Positions 21,435 to 32,202 of a stretch of DNA of 64,000 bases are shown piece by piece. How positions within the stretch are numbered: the first letter of the stretch is position 1; the number at the start of each line of letters is the position of its first letter. The notes beneath the pieces were generated by a model. The model saw only the letters and a program-made list of their open reading frames with translations, made no database searches and was not told the origin of the DNA. Made by a program: the position numbers and the translations under genes. The stretch comes from Euphorbia lathyris (taxonomy: Eukaryota > Streptophyta > Magnoliopsida > Malpighiales > Euphorbiaceae). The stretch lies in contig NC_088915.1 of NCBI RefSeq assembly GCF_963576675.1, forward strand, positions 3,539,001 through 3,603,000, in the 5' to 3' direction.

Positions 21435-21843
21435 ATGCTATTATGGGCTCTCATGAGAAACTTGGTTCTCCTCCTGCTGCTGGATCCTACAGGGAATTTA
21501 GGAATTTTATTCATGATTGTGATCTTATTGATATTGATACTTTGGGTCAGAGGTTTACTTGGTCCAATGGTCGGCATGAGGCGGCTCATGTTGAATGTCG
21601 TCTGGATAGAGCTTTGGTGTCCGAGGGCTTTCTTGGGACTCTATCTCTTGCACGTCTTTGGCAAGGTATAGTTCTGATCATTTCCCGATGCTCCTTCAAT
21701 GCAGATTTGGGGAACCAAGGATTGCTAGGTTCAGATTCCATGCCATGTGGACCAATAATGATTCTTTAAAGGGGGTAATTGCTAATCACTGGACAACATC
21801 CCACACCTCTCTCCATCTTGCACAACTATTATGTCACTCTTAG
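21435..21843 (+). pseudogene. LINE endonuclease remnant
   Basis: AIMGSHEKLG, FTWSNGRH and CRLDRALVS in one frame, then after a frameshift near 21660 RYSSDHFPMLLQC in another. These are the last conserved blocks of the L1 endonuclease, including the SDH triad part. The N-terminal half is absent. Confidence 0.8.
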
Positions 21844-22124
21844 GCCTATTCTCAGGGATTGGAATAAAAATGTGTTTTGTAGAATTGATTCTAATATCCC
21901 TCTGGCAGAAGTTCATCTTGCCGATATTCAAAAGCAAATTTTAGAGCAATGAGATTCTCCGAAGCTGAGTAGTTTGGATTTACAACTTCTTCGGTAGGAG
22001 ATGATGTACAGAGAGCAAAGTCGTGTTAAGTGGCTTAAAGAGGGGGATATGAACGCTAATTTTTTCCAAAGGTCTGTTAAAGTTAGAAAGACTTGGGCTG
22101 GCGTTCATCATTTAAGAATCGGCG

Positions 22125-23290
22125 ATGGGTCCCACTTCTGACACTGTAAGATTAGCTGATCATGTTATTGAGTATTTCTCTAATATTTTTCGTAGTTCTA
22201 GGGAGCATATTGACCTTTCTTCAATTAATGAGGTAATTCCCAACTTAGTAACTTCCTTAGAGAATGAAGAATTAATTTCTAATCCTTCCATTGAAGTTAT
22301 TAAAGATACGGTCATTTCCATGGATCCTGACAGTGCACCTGGTCCTGATGGTTTTGGGGGAACTTTTTATCATTTCTTTTGGGATATTATAAGGGAGGAT
22401 GTTTGCAACATGGTTCAGGCTTTCTTTGATCATGGTTGCATCCTGCCTGGCTTAAACTCTAGTATTATGGCTCTAATTCCTAAAGTTGCTGAAGCTGATA
22501 GAATAGAGAATTTTCGTCCAATTGTAATGAGTAACTTTAGTTTCAAAATCATCTAAAAAATTCTTGCAGATCGCCTTGCAGTTATTGCAGCAAGGATTGT
22601 CTCTTCCAACCAGTATGGTTTCCTTAAAGGTAGAAGCATTCACTAGTGGATTGCCTTAGCTTCTGAGGGAATTAATATGCTTGACAGAAAACATTTTGGT
22701 GGTCACATGGCCTTAAAAGTTGATATTCGTAAGGCTTTTGATACTTTAGATTGGAACTTTCTCTTGGCTGTATTGGACTCTTTTGGTTTTTCTCTCACTT
22801 TCAGAGATTGAATCCTAAACATTCTGACTTCTGCTCGTATTTCTGTGATGATTAACGGTTCTCCAAAGGGTTACGTTTCTTGTTCCATAGGGGTTAGACA
22901 AGGGGACCCCCTCTCTCCTCTTCTGTTTGACATTGCTGAGGACTTTTTCTCTCGTTGGCTTGCCAAGATGGTGAGGAATGGTATTTATTCTTCTACGTAT
23001 TATTCTGGTGGAAATTCTTTTCCCTCTCACCTTCTTTTTGCTGATGACATGCTCATTTTTGGAGTGGCATCCTTGAGCAATTTGCATGCTCTCAAGAATT
23101 TCTTCATGCTATATGGACAGATCTCCGGTCAGCAGGTTAGTTGGGACAAATCTGCTGTCTTTTTTGGTTCTCAAGTGAGTCCTCTGAGGAGGGTTCATCT
23201 TGCTCACTATCTTGGCATCCGTTTGGAGTCTCTCCCCTTCAGTTACTTAGGATTCCCTCTATTTAAAGGAGCTCCAAGAGCTTGTTACTC
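22125..23290 (+). pseudogene. LINE reverse transcriptase remnant
   Basis: The blocks run SAPGPDGFGGTFYHFFWDII, IMALIPK, FRPIVMSNFSFKII, stop, QYGFLKGRSIH, stop, KVDIRKAFDTLDWNF, GVRQGDPLSPLLF and HLLFADDMLIFG. The catalytic FADD box is intact here, unlike the YSDD of the LINE at 8.6-12.8 kb. At least three in-frame stops (about 22554, 22644 and 22809) and a frameshift at about 23280 disable it. Confidence 0.88.
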
Positions 23291-25111
23291 AGCAGTCTTG
23301 CAGACAAATTTCTCTCTCAATTTAGTAAGTGGAAAGGTAGCTCTCTCTCATTTGCAGGGCATTTAACTCTAATTAAATCTGCTATTATTGGTTCTCTAGT
23401 TCACTTATTCTTGATCTATAAGTGGTCAGTGGGTTTGTTGAATAAGCTCAATATAAGTGTTAGGAATTTCCTTTGGACGGGTTGTGTTGACCAGAGGAAG
23501 TCAATCACGGTTCCCTGGAAAACTTGTTGCAAAAGTTTGGAGGATGGAGGCTTGGGCATTAAGGACTTTAGGATCTTTAACCATGCTCTCTTGGTTAAGA
23601 TATGTTGGAAATTAATTCAAGGCACCAGTCTTGCTATTTCTCTGATGAAGTCTGGATTTATGGCTGTCTCTGGTTTGCCTAAAGCTTCAATTGCTCCGTC
23701 CTCGATTTGGTCTTCTTGTAAGTTTGTTTATTCATCCATTTGGGACCAGACCTTTTGGTGGATTGGCCTGTCTTCAAAGCTCAATTTCTAGACTGATAGG
23801 TGGATTATTCCATCGGTGGCGGACAGATTGGATCTTGATCATCGGGATAAGCGTTGACGCTTTAATTCTGTTGATGATTTTTTTTCTTAATTCGGAGTGG
23901 ATTGACTTAGGCACTCTTCCTTTGGTTGTTCAAGACAGTATTCGATCTATTCATAGGGGTAGAGATGATCTTGATTTCTGCGCTTGGCAGCCCTCTACGA
24001 AGGGTATTTTCTCTGCCAAAGAGTACTATTTAATTATGAGTCCTAGTTCCTCTTCGATGGACTGGTATAAATTTGTTTGGAATGCTCACACTCCCCCTTT
24101 TCGTTCCTTCACTTTCTGGAGAGTTTTGCATGGTCGGGTTCCGATCACGACCTCTTACAGCATCTTGGATTCTCCTTTGCCTCTCGTTGTGTTCTATGTG
24201 GTAGGGATGCTGAGTCATTAGCCACCTATTCATTAGCTGTTCTTTTGCAGATTCTCTTTGGAGGGCCCTTGAATTTCACTTTGGCTGCTCTTTGCCTCGT
24301 TATTCACAATTCATCCACTTCTTCAGCTCTCTTCGTAGCATTCATTTTGGCTCACAGGTGTCGATGATCTGGCGTGTTGCCGCTGTCACTTGCATCTAGT
24401 TAATCTGGCATTGCAGGAATGAAGCAATCTTTAAAGAAGTTTCTCCTTCTATTCAGCACTCTTAGATCACCCTTTTTCGAATGATTCGAGAGTCCTTTGC
24501 CATTTCTAAAGGTTTTTGCTCTTTACGAAGAGATGATGTTATCGTATCCCGTCTTCTGGCTTCTCCTAGGCCGCCTCCAGTTCCCAACATTATTCTGGTC
24601 CATTGGCTTAAACCTCCTCCGGGTTGGGTTAAAGTCAATGTGGACGGCTCTGCTTTTGGCACTCCAGGTGAGGCAGGAGCGGGAGGTATTTTTCGCAACT
24701 ATCGTGGATTTTCCAAAGGCTGTTTTGATTTTTCTACCCCTCCTTCTTTTGCTTATATGGCTGAATTGAGAGCCACTATTTTTGCAATTGAACTTGCTTG
24801 GGAAAAAATTGGCATCGGCTTTGGGTTGAGTCAGACTCAATGTACGTTGTTAATCTGCTTAGTCACGTTCTATGGATGTTCCTTGGAGTATTCGTCAAGA
24901 ATGGTTGCATTGTCTCAGTATTTGTTCTAGGATGAACATTCTTTTTTCACACATATTTAGGGAAGGAAATAGAGTTGCTGATCCACCGGAAAAGTTTGGA
25001 GTCTCTTCCTCGGTGATCAATTGGTGGCCTTCAGCTCCTGCTTTTTGCCATAGGTTTATCAATGATGACATTTGTAGTATTTCTCACTTGCGTTCTTCTT
25101 GCATTTCCTAA
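23282..25111 (+). pseudogene. LINE RT C-terminal, zf-RVT and RNase H remnant
   Basis: After a frameshift the RT connection region continues with KWKGSSLSFAGHLTLIKS and SVRNFLWTG. Then comes a broken zf-RVT part (FRSFTFWRVLHGRVPITTS near 24.1 kb, a C..C block around 24.2 kb). RNase H follows at 24.6-25.0 kb with WVKVNVDGSAFG and AYMAELRATIFAIELAWE; after a frameshift come FREGNRVAD and WWPSAPAF. The end of ORF2 is at 25111. Confidence 0.85.
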
Positions 25112-25262
25112 ACTTTTCTCCTCCCCCCTTCTTTTTGTTTGTTCTCCTTCCTATTCTCTTGTTCAAACACTCATTTTTCGTTTATTAATATATTGTGGGT
25201 ATGTCAGTTCTTGGACCACGGGTGCTCACCCGGCCCAAGTTCTATCTCGTCCCAATTTCTAT

Positions 25263-25495
25263 AAAAAAATATATAAATTCATCATTATTTATTATAATTA
25301 TAATTACTTATATGTAATTTATTATATATATAATATATAAAGTTTATTATAATTATAATTTTTTATATATAAGATATCATTTATCGTTTTATATATATAA
25401 TTTATCATTATTTATTGTAATTATAATTTTTATATATAAAATATATCATTATGTATAAAATTATTATAATTATAATTATTTTATGCAATCAATTA
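25263..25495. repeat. AT-rich low-complexity tract
   Basis: TATAATTATAATT-like units and TATATA runs repeat irregularly. It lies directly after the LINE 3' end and may have grown from its A-rich tail. Confidence 0.7.
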
Positions 25496-25560
25496 AGTTA
25501 AGTTAAGTCCAGTTTAGTTCAGTTCAGTTGCATTCAGTTCAGTTCAGTTAATTTGATTTC
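25496..25560. repeat. GTTCA/GTTAA short tandem repeat
   Basis: TAAGT and AGTTC units run AAGTTAAGTTAAG, then AGTTCAGTTCAGTT, twice over about 60 bases. It is a simple microsatellite. Confidence 0.75.
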
Positions 25561-25579
25561 AGTAAAAAAGAACAGGACC

Positions 25580-26083
25580 TAATTCATTCTAAAGTTATTG
25601 AAAAAAATAATAATTTGGTTCTTATCTTATAAAATAGCTTGATTTTGTCAATTCATAAAATGTTTTATGAATTTTGTTTTGAAAATAAAAAATTTAATTT
25701 TATCATTTTCAAAATAATTTTGAATAAAAAGTTCCTAAAGAAATTATTAGAAAATGATAAAATTGAATCAATATTTTACGGCACAGATAAAAATTAAGCC
25801 ATTTTATAAACTAAGTAAAATTTCCAATAACCTCAACATTAAAGTTTAGTTTTTCCTAAAAATAAATTTGATCCATAGTAAAATTATATATGACTCGACA
25901 ACACAACACGAAATCGGTACTATCCGATTAGGTTAATACGAGATTGAAATGAATTTTTTTTTGGGTTGGTTAGGGTTTAATATAATACACTAATTCGAAA
26001 TTGACACGATATTATCACGACACAAACACAATAATTGCAACCTCTAATATTTATGTTGTTAGTTTATACACTATTTTTTATTT
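25580..26083. repeat. R segment of the TPS repeat
   Basis: It matches 32.99-33.49 and 44.45-44.75 kb in the same orientation and 2.5-2.95, 49.02-49.53 and 57.9-58.4 kb in reverse. It carries the ATGACTCGACAAC and ATTAGGTTAATACGAGATTG landmarks. It is non-coding. Confidence 0.7.
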
Positions 26084-26631
26084 GGATAAGGGTCAAATTT
26101 AACCCTAATGTGTTAGTCAAAGTGCAGATTTTGCCCCTAACGTATGAAATGATGCGAGTTAAACCCTAATTTTTTTCAAGCAATATCAATTTTAGCCCCG
26201 CGCTATCGAAAATTTAAAAAGACTGATTTACTGTTATTTAATTATCACGTCGAATCTTTCAAATAAGTTTGTCGATCAATTGAAGCAGATTCATATACTT
26301 TTTATTCCTATATTAATAACACTCTAAATATTTTAGACAGTTTGACATAAAAATTATGATTATTTATATGTAGCAGATTTAGTTTTTAGTAGCATTTTAG
26401 CAAAAATTTTGTAATTTTGTTAAACTAAATATCTTAGACATAATTGATATTTGGATGGTCTAAAGTGATTGTAAAATGTATACTAATAAAACATGTTTTT
26501 TTTTTTCTAATTTTCTATAACGTAGGACTAAAATTGATCTTACTTGGAAACGTTTAAATTTGTATTGTTTCATATATTAACGTTAAATCGACACATCCTT
26601 AAGACGTTAGGGTTAAACTTGGTTTTATCCC
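26084..26631. mobile_element. Mutator-like MITE, full-length copy
   Basis: About 548 bp. The left end reads GGATAAGGGTCAAATTTAACC and the right end, reversed, reads GGGATAAAACCAAGTTTAACC, with roughly 200-bp inverted arms. Partial or complete relatives lie at 2228-2396, 33.48-34.13, 48.47-49.01, 52.95-53.49 and 57.36-57.9 kb, mostly in reverse. Its site next to the R segment is shared, so the insertion predates the spread of the TPS repeats. Confidence 0.65.
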
Positions 26632-27140
26632 TAAAATCTATCTAGTCTTATCCCTAAATTAGTATGAATACTATATTCCTCCTATATTTTTCCATGTTTA
26701 TATTAACAAAAAATAAAAAGTAAAATCATATGTCACACCAAAACAATATTTGCAAGACATGAATTCAATTCGGTTAATAAATTAGTATAAATAATTTATT
26801 AGTCTTCATATTTTTGCGCACCATATTATTTAGTCTTCCTATTTTGAAAAACACATTATGAGGTCCCTATCATTTGTCACGCTTAGTCCTTTAGTCCTTT
26901 TGTCTATTTTTTAATTTTTTTAAGCAAACATATGGTATCTTTCACGACAGTCATATTGGGATACAAAACGATCCTATTACTCTGTTATTTTTTGTCTATC
27001 TATTTACGCCAAAATATAACGGTTACTTTTTTTAAAATACAACCACAGACCAAAACATTAAGAGTAACAGATTTTAGAGATTCTATGATGTGTTTTCAAA
27101 ATAGAAGTACTAAACAATGTGTTGGGGATAAAAGAGAGGT
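26632..27140. other. AT-rich spacer, nothing recognised
   Basis: AT-rich sequence with a short AGGTCCCTATCATTTG and AGTCCTTTAGTCC stretch like a decayed MITE end at about 26.86-26.9 kb. A 70-residue frame at 26932-27144 has no recognisable content. Confidence 0.35.
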
Positions 27141-28440
27141 CTAATAAATTATCTACCCATAAAATTCTGATACGATTTTACTCTCTTATTTTCTCTTGTT
27201 CCATCTACTTGGCCCAAAAGTTTAACTTCCCCCGAACTTTCAAAAGTTCTAAATGGTCAGTTATTCCTTTGTAATTGCATTCGATAACCTCATATTTCTG
27301 AATAGAATCTTTTGGATGTAGAAAGTGAGAGACATGTTCCGCCAAATGTCAAAAAGAAATGCCAAATATATAAATAATTATGAACTCTTGGAACTTCAAC
27401 GAGATAGTTGATGTTTTAAGATTATTGAATACAACTGGACAAGTATAGAGGTTATTAAATGCAATTGGATAAGAATATAAGGTTTTTTTAATGTAATTAG
27501 ATAAGAATAGGGATAAGGTATCAAAATAGGCCTAAGGTTTTTGAGGAAGTATCAATTTAGGCTCAACGTTCAAAATAGCACCAATATAGGCTTAACGTCT
27601 ACAACATAATATCAATTTATGCTTAACGTTTACAATATAGCATTAATTTAGGCCTCATATACAAAATAGCACCAATATAGGCTTAAAGTTTACAAAATAA
27701 TACAAATTTAAGCTTAACGTTTACAAAATATATCCAAATTAAGCTACACGACACAATTAAATTAATCATATTATATTCTTGTCCACTAAGATCTCATGTA
27801 ATATGAGCAAACTAAAAGTATTTGAATATCTACAATATTGTTCGAAATATTGTAGATAGTCAATGACATATATCAATATTATTTTCACTAGCGTTCGAAA
27901 TATTCAATTACTTTTAGTTTGCATATATTATTACATGAGCCATGAAATTTAGGATCAAACAAATATAAGGTTTTAATGGACAATAATACTAATTAATTAT
28001 ATTATAATAAATAAGAAAATAGAACTAAATAAAAAGATAACATGTAAAGTTAATAGGAAAAGAATATAATATGATTAATTTAATTGTGACGGTTAGCTTA
28101 AATTGGATATATTTTGTAAACGTTAAGCCTATATTGGTGCTATTTTGTACGTGAGGCTTAAATTGATGCTATATTGTAAACGTTAAGCCTAAATTGATAT
28201 TATGTTGTAAACGCTAAGCCTATATTGGTGCTATTTTGAACGTTGAACCTAAATTGATACTTTTCCAAAAATGTTAGGTCTATTTTAGTACTTATCCCAT
28301 AAGAAGCTTAATATATGAAGCTTAATATTTTATACTAATTAAATATCTCACACAAATGACCTCGCCTATATAACTGTAGGTACTGTTTTCACGACTCTTG
28401 TTTTCTCCGCCCCTCTCTTCTCTTCTCTGTAAATGTGTTT
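27141..28440. repeat. Outer flank of arm A (cargo-unit type), split by a MITE
   Basis: In reverse it matches 300-835. The 27141-27509 and 28308-28440 parts are continuous in that sister copy; the gap is filled by the MITE at 27510-28298. Confidence 0.65.
27510..28298. mobile_element. Mutator-like MITE with long repetitive inverted arms
   Basis: This 789-bp element starts GGGATAAGGTATCAAAATAG; its right end reversed is GGGATAAGTACTAAAATAG. The arms exceed 200 bp and consist of a repeated unit of about 30 bases (CAATATAGGCTTAACGTTTA core). The flank ATAAGAATA (27501-27509) matches ATAAGAAGC (28299-28307) in 7 of 9 bases. The sister copy near position 480 shows the empty site. The centre holds a smaller palindrome about CTACAATATTGTTCGAAATATTGTAG. 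Confidence 0.72.
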
Positions 28441-28474
28441 GTGTATTCCATATTAATAGCTCCCCCAAGAGATC

Positions 28475-28665
28475 TCAAATCTGGAAAGTTGTTGTGATGT
28501 TGATGGTGTGCGATTAGGGTTTACCTTCTGCAGAAAGTGGCTCAACAGATCTTCTAGGTAACAAATCTATGAAAACCAATGCTTTTAGAATCTCATCAAG
28601 TGATAGTCATGAACCTCCATGACGTTATCTGCTAAAATATTAATAGCACAAAGCTCTATATTTGA
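28475..28665 (-). pseudogene. TPS class II fragment (arm A)
   Basis: On the minus strand this is the sister of 127-283: a degraded ILADKVMEV block, DDF...VHD remnants and a DEILKAL-like stretch (GATGAGATTCTAAAAGC). Its reading frame is more broken than in the other arms. Confidence 0.55.
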
Positions 28666-29058
28666 ATTGCCCAATTCCAAGTTATTTCTGAGTTTTTGTT
28701 GGCATTTACTATTTGTTGCTCATTGGATTTTAATTCTATAATGTTTTTTTTTTGCAGGAAATATTTTCTTTCCGAGCAACTACTTGAAAGCTATTGAATT
28801 TTAGAAGCATAATTCTTTCTGGTAAAACTTTGGACTTTTCATCTCTTGAATTTTAGGTTTTAATGAGAATTGCGAAGCGATCTATATTACTCCTAATCTA
28901 CGCTATTGGGAAATATGCGTATCTATTGAATTTCCAGGGGTAGTTCTGAGAGTCTTATAGTTGTCATAGAAGCTTCAGGAACTCCTTTTATTAGTTTAAG
29001 GAGGCAGAATCTCCAAATAGTAACAAGTCTTGGAAATAGGTACATAGGAAGTATCAAT
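28666..29058 (+). repeat. Cargo-unit interior, left part
   Basis: A T-tract with GCAG before GAAATATTTTC at about 28758 corresponds to the exon-like block of the plain units but has diverged. The rest is not shared inside the window and no product is recognised. Confidence 0.35.
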
Positions 29059-29653
29059 CCACGAAAAACAATAATATAAAGAAGTGATTATATTTCATGT
29101 TGGGATGTGAAAACCACTGGTAGCAAAGAAAATAACACTTTCTTAATGCATATGTATAAATAGGAAACAGCTAGCAGATAAATACCTATAACTTGCACAA
29201 GCATGTGAGAGTTTTTCTGGAGGTAGTCATAAGGCTCAGATTTGACTCTTACAATACTTCCTACTATCTTTTCTTCAAATGTTTCTGAATCCTGGAGAAG
29301 CTCCTGAACTAAACTTATCCGGAGATAAGTTTAATATTATCAGCAATCACCATTTCATTATTCCTGATAATATTAAACTTATCTACCTGAAAAAGAGTTT
29401 AGTTCAGGAGCTTCTCCAGGATTCAGAAACATTTAAAGAAAAGATAGTACGAAGTATTGTAAGAGTCAATTCTGACCCTTATGACAACCTCGAGAAAAAC
29501 TCTCACATGCTTGTTCATGTTATAGGTATTTATCTGCTAGATGTTTCCTATTTATAAATATGCATATAAGAAAGTGTCATTTTCTTTGGTACCAGTGGTT
29601 TTCACATCCGAACATGAACTATAATCACTTCTTTATATTATTGTTTTTCGTGG
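29059..29653. repeat. Plus-3 gene fragment folded into a 595-bp hairpin
   Basis: The left arm (29059-29342) and right arm (29368-29653) are reverse complements over about 285 bases with a loop of about 25. The right arm on plus encodes [14 protein letters not shown] and KNSHMLVHVIGI, with FKEKIVRSIVRV between. These match the Plus-3 domain of plant NERD/At5g08430-like proteins (YLKRSLVEELL, VVGSFVRV, KNSHQLVQVTGI). A small mismatch bulge lies near 29320 (TTATCCGG against TACCTGAAAAAG). A transcript would form a long, nearly perfect double strand. Confidence 0.78.
29279..29557 (+). pseudogene. Plus-3 domain fragment
   Basis: This is a 92-residue frame. Residues from about 28 to 83 follow the first half of a Plus-3 domain; the first 25 residues are read from the opposite hairpin arm and are not real protein. 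Plus-3 domains occur in RTF1 and in plant SWIB/Plus-3/GYF proteins of the NERD type, which act in chromatin and RNA-directed silencing. Only this half-domain is present, so it is a captured exon fragment. Confidence 0.6.
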
Positions 29654-29669
29654 AAATTGGGATAATAAT

Positions 29670-30112
29670 TTGAAGTCAGCATCCCAATTCAATATGTATA
29701 TGGAGCAAATGCAACAAGTCTTGGAAAAAGCTTGGATGTCCTACCATGAGAAAGAGCAGGCTTATCAAAACTTGAGTATGCAACATCAAATGTTGCTTAG
29801 CGAGTTCGATCATCAGAAGACATATGGAGACTTCTAGGCTCAAACACGAACTATACATGACGAGAAATCTCTTAGATGGCTATGAAAAAAGCTTTGAAGG
29901 AGACAACTAAAGAATTCACCGAGTATGGTGGTCCTGAAGAACCAATTTACATGGATACAGGGTCTGGTGGTCCTATTTTGAGCACGGGTGAACAGGAGAA
30001 GTTGCCTTTTAAAGAAGAGATGACACAATATGCTCCAGCTGAAGAATAAGATATGACAGAATGTGCTCCATCCGAAAAACAAGTTACTCAACAATCTATT
30101 TAACTGATCCAA
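29670..30112 (+). pseudogene. Coiled-coil gene fragment, unrecognised
   Basis: The plus strand gives FNMYMEQMQQVLEKAW, then HEKEQAYQNLSMQHQMLL, a glutamine- and leucine-rich stretch of coiled-coil type. After frameshifts it continues LLDGYEKALKETTKEF and YGGPEEPIY, then an acidic end QYAPAEE. Several frame changes separate the pieces. I do not recognise the parent protein; it could be the C-terminal part of the same gene as the Plus-3 fragment, or a second captured gene. Confidence 0.45.
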
Positions 30113-30645
30113 CTTTATGTTTTAAGTGAAATTTGATTGAAACTTTTTAACTTTGTTTTAAACATTGTTGGTATGCTAATTTTTGTTATTAGACGTTTCT
30201 ATCATAATTAGTTTGTCTATGATAAAACTATGCCAGCTATGCTTGGAAGGTAACTTGATTTGAATGTTATCTACATCAGCCTATGATCCTCTGTATCTTT
30301 ATGAGATGTTTTTAATTGAAATTATTTGATCCAATTTAATTCCATTTGACATCTTAATATGTATTTCCATTGTTTCCAAGTAAATAGAGTGAAAATTTAT
30401 ATATGCGCATTTCTGAATTAGAAGGATTATATATGTGCTAAGTTTCACACAAATAGATATCAGAAATGTTATTTCTAAAAAGAAACGTAAATATAAACGA
30501 AAAAGAAATGTTATGTTCATCTTTGACTGTTATTTCAGTTGTGGTCATATAAATGTAAGACTTGCTCCATATTTTCAAAATTAAACCCACCACGTTAATA
30601 AATGTGATGGAAATAATTGACATCTTTCTTTTATTCACTATAAAG
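30113..30645 (+). repeat. TPS-repeat interior (B-side)
   Basis: It shares the TTTCCATTGTTTCCAAGTAAATAGAG landmark with 7.78 and 36.1 kb and, reversed, with 4.46, 51.1 and 55.5 kb. AT-rich, no gene. Confidence 0.5.
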
Positions 30646-30905
30646 GAGATTCAGATGCTCCATCATCATAAGGTTCAAATGGAGTAGATGGTTATTCAGC
30701 TTTGATGAGGATTTAGTATATGGCTTGATAAGTTTTGACAAGTTGCTGCAGCAAGCATACTTTTCTGCTAATGAAATTTTTGCAGATCGGGTTATGGGTT
30801 CATAACTATCACTTGATGGTGTTCCCTACTTTCTTGAGGAAGTGTTTCTACCGAGTTAAGCATTGTTTCTTCCTTCATAGTCCATTCCTCTCTTTAATAA
30901 TGCTC
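30646..30905 (+). pseudogene. TPS class II fragment (arm B)
   Basis: GGAGATTCAGATGCTCC opens the arm as in the other copies. FSFDEDLVYG recalls WSFSWDEDSL. Then KLLQQAYFSANEIFADRV, split by stops, and, after a deletion, WVHNYHLMVFPTFLRK and LGFFLHSPF-like residues. The HNYHLMV block is closer to intact TPS than in the other B arms. The end of the arm resumes at 31150 after an inserted stretch. Confidence 0.65.
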
Positions 30906-31149
30906 TTTTTAAGGATAGATGTTTGATTAAAGAAATTGCATTCTTTTAAGGGCATATATGAAGATTCACCGAAGGGAACACGGTCTGTTTGCATAACGGT
31001 ACCGACATATTTTTTTTTACAACGGAGAACCATCATTTATAGGGATGGTTTGGCCCCTACTCATCTATCCATCTTTATTTGCGATTGCGGCTCCCAACAT
31101 ATGAAGGGTTATGCATTTTCTTTTATGCTCCAATGAGGCCAAAACAATG
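30906..31149. other. Unknown insertion in arm B
   Basis: About 240 bases not found in other arm B copies. It is less AT-rich in its middle. No terminal repeats or coding sequence recognised. Confidence 0.35.
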
Positions 31150-31290
31150 TCTTTCCTCAAATTTCTGAGGAAGTGTTCCTACCGAGTTAAGCTTGGTTTT
31201 TTCCTTCATAGATCATTTTCTTCGTCGGAAATTTATCAAATTCTACCAGTTAGAGACGAGATTATGTAAGCATTGCTCAATGCTCTGGTT
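31150..31290 (+). pseudogene. TPS class II fragment (end of arm B)
   Basis: Restarting at CTCAAATTTCTGAGGAAGTG, it gives the LRKCSYRVKLG, SSEIYQILPVRDEI blocks with the shared TAA after GAGATTATG. The repeated FLRK block shows that arm B was partly duplicated around the insertion. Confidence 0.6.
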
Positions 31291-32202
31291 TAATAGGTAG
31301 AATGGTTTTTGTCTTTTAAAGTTAGAGTTTGATTACAATGAAACTAATGTTGTTCTAAATTAGTAAATGAATATGTTGTTCTAGTCATGTGCACCCAATG
31401 ACGTTCAATTTCCAATTCCAAATTATTATTTTTTTTTTGTTGAGGATGTTACAAAAATATTTCAGAATGTTACAACCAAGATTTGCATTTTCAGGCTACC
31501 TGAATTTCGTAAGCAGCTTCTGACTCGCCTTTCACAATCATTCCACACCACAAAATCAGCAATCCGCTCTAAATTAGAGTAGAACAAATAAATATTGTCA
31601 TGATTATTGATATACGTGAATATCAGATTTGGACAGACCAAACATATTTATATAGAAATTTTATTTTATCGAACTTATTCACGTCTCCTCCTCTGGTAAA
31701 ATTTTGTCTTATGGTTTAAAGGTGTAGAAAAAATGACTGAAACTGTAAAAGTAACTAAACATATCTCTTGAGTGGCTGCTATATCTCTTATCTTATGTTT
31801 TCTTTTCTTTGGTGTTCCTCTTTTATGTATCACAGAAGGTTAACAATATTTTATTATATGGTAGACAACAGCTTCACACCAAATGGTTGAATTTAAGTAA
31901 AATGGTATTTTATTACATATTTTCTCATATTTGGAGTTTACCCCCAAATTCCATTCTTAACCAACTAAGAGTAGTTTAAGCTTCCCTGTAACTTCGTGGT
32001 AAGATTGAAGAAAATTAGGGATAAGATAAGTTTTTTTCCCTGCCAAGTAGTCCACGCTTTCTTAACTCTAGCAGCTCAACCGGTGGGACTCAATCAAACT
32101 GTTCTTCTAGAAATGATGGGATACTCACAGCACCAAACAAATCTTATTTTTAGATTTAGTTTCAGACAAATCAATCTACTTAATCTTTTAATTAATAAAT
32201 TG
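31291..32202. repeat. Outer flank of arm B with a 500-bp insertion
   Basis: 31291-31424 and 31925-32202 match the flank at 3.05-3.38 kb in reverse. Between them, about 31425-31925 is an insertion shared only with 37.31-37.77 kb. It begins with a T run on plus and on minus encodes a short piece (RIADFVVWNDC) of unknown origin, so it may be a truncated retroelement tail. Confidence 0.5.

Larger units (their letters stand above)
21435..25262 (+). mobile_element. Decayed L1-type LINE (5' truncated)
   Basis: This 3.8-kb plus-strand LINE starts inside the endonuclease (AIMGSHEKLG, the counterpart of GDFNAVLGAHEKMG) at the CACTA boundary. Its ORF2 is split by frameshifts and stops into seven or more pieces. 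The order is endonuclease, RT, zf-RVT, RNase H, and ORF2 ends at 25111 with ICSISHLRSSCIS. The 3' region runs to about 25262, where an AT-rich tract begins. It is a relative, not a copy, of the LINE at 8.56-14.2 kb. Confidence 0.88.

Noticed and set aside
25263..25495. Replication origin or matrix-attachment region
   Set aside because: It is only an AT-rich tract after a LINE tail; nothing beyond composition supports it.
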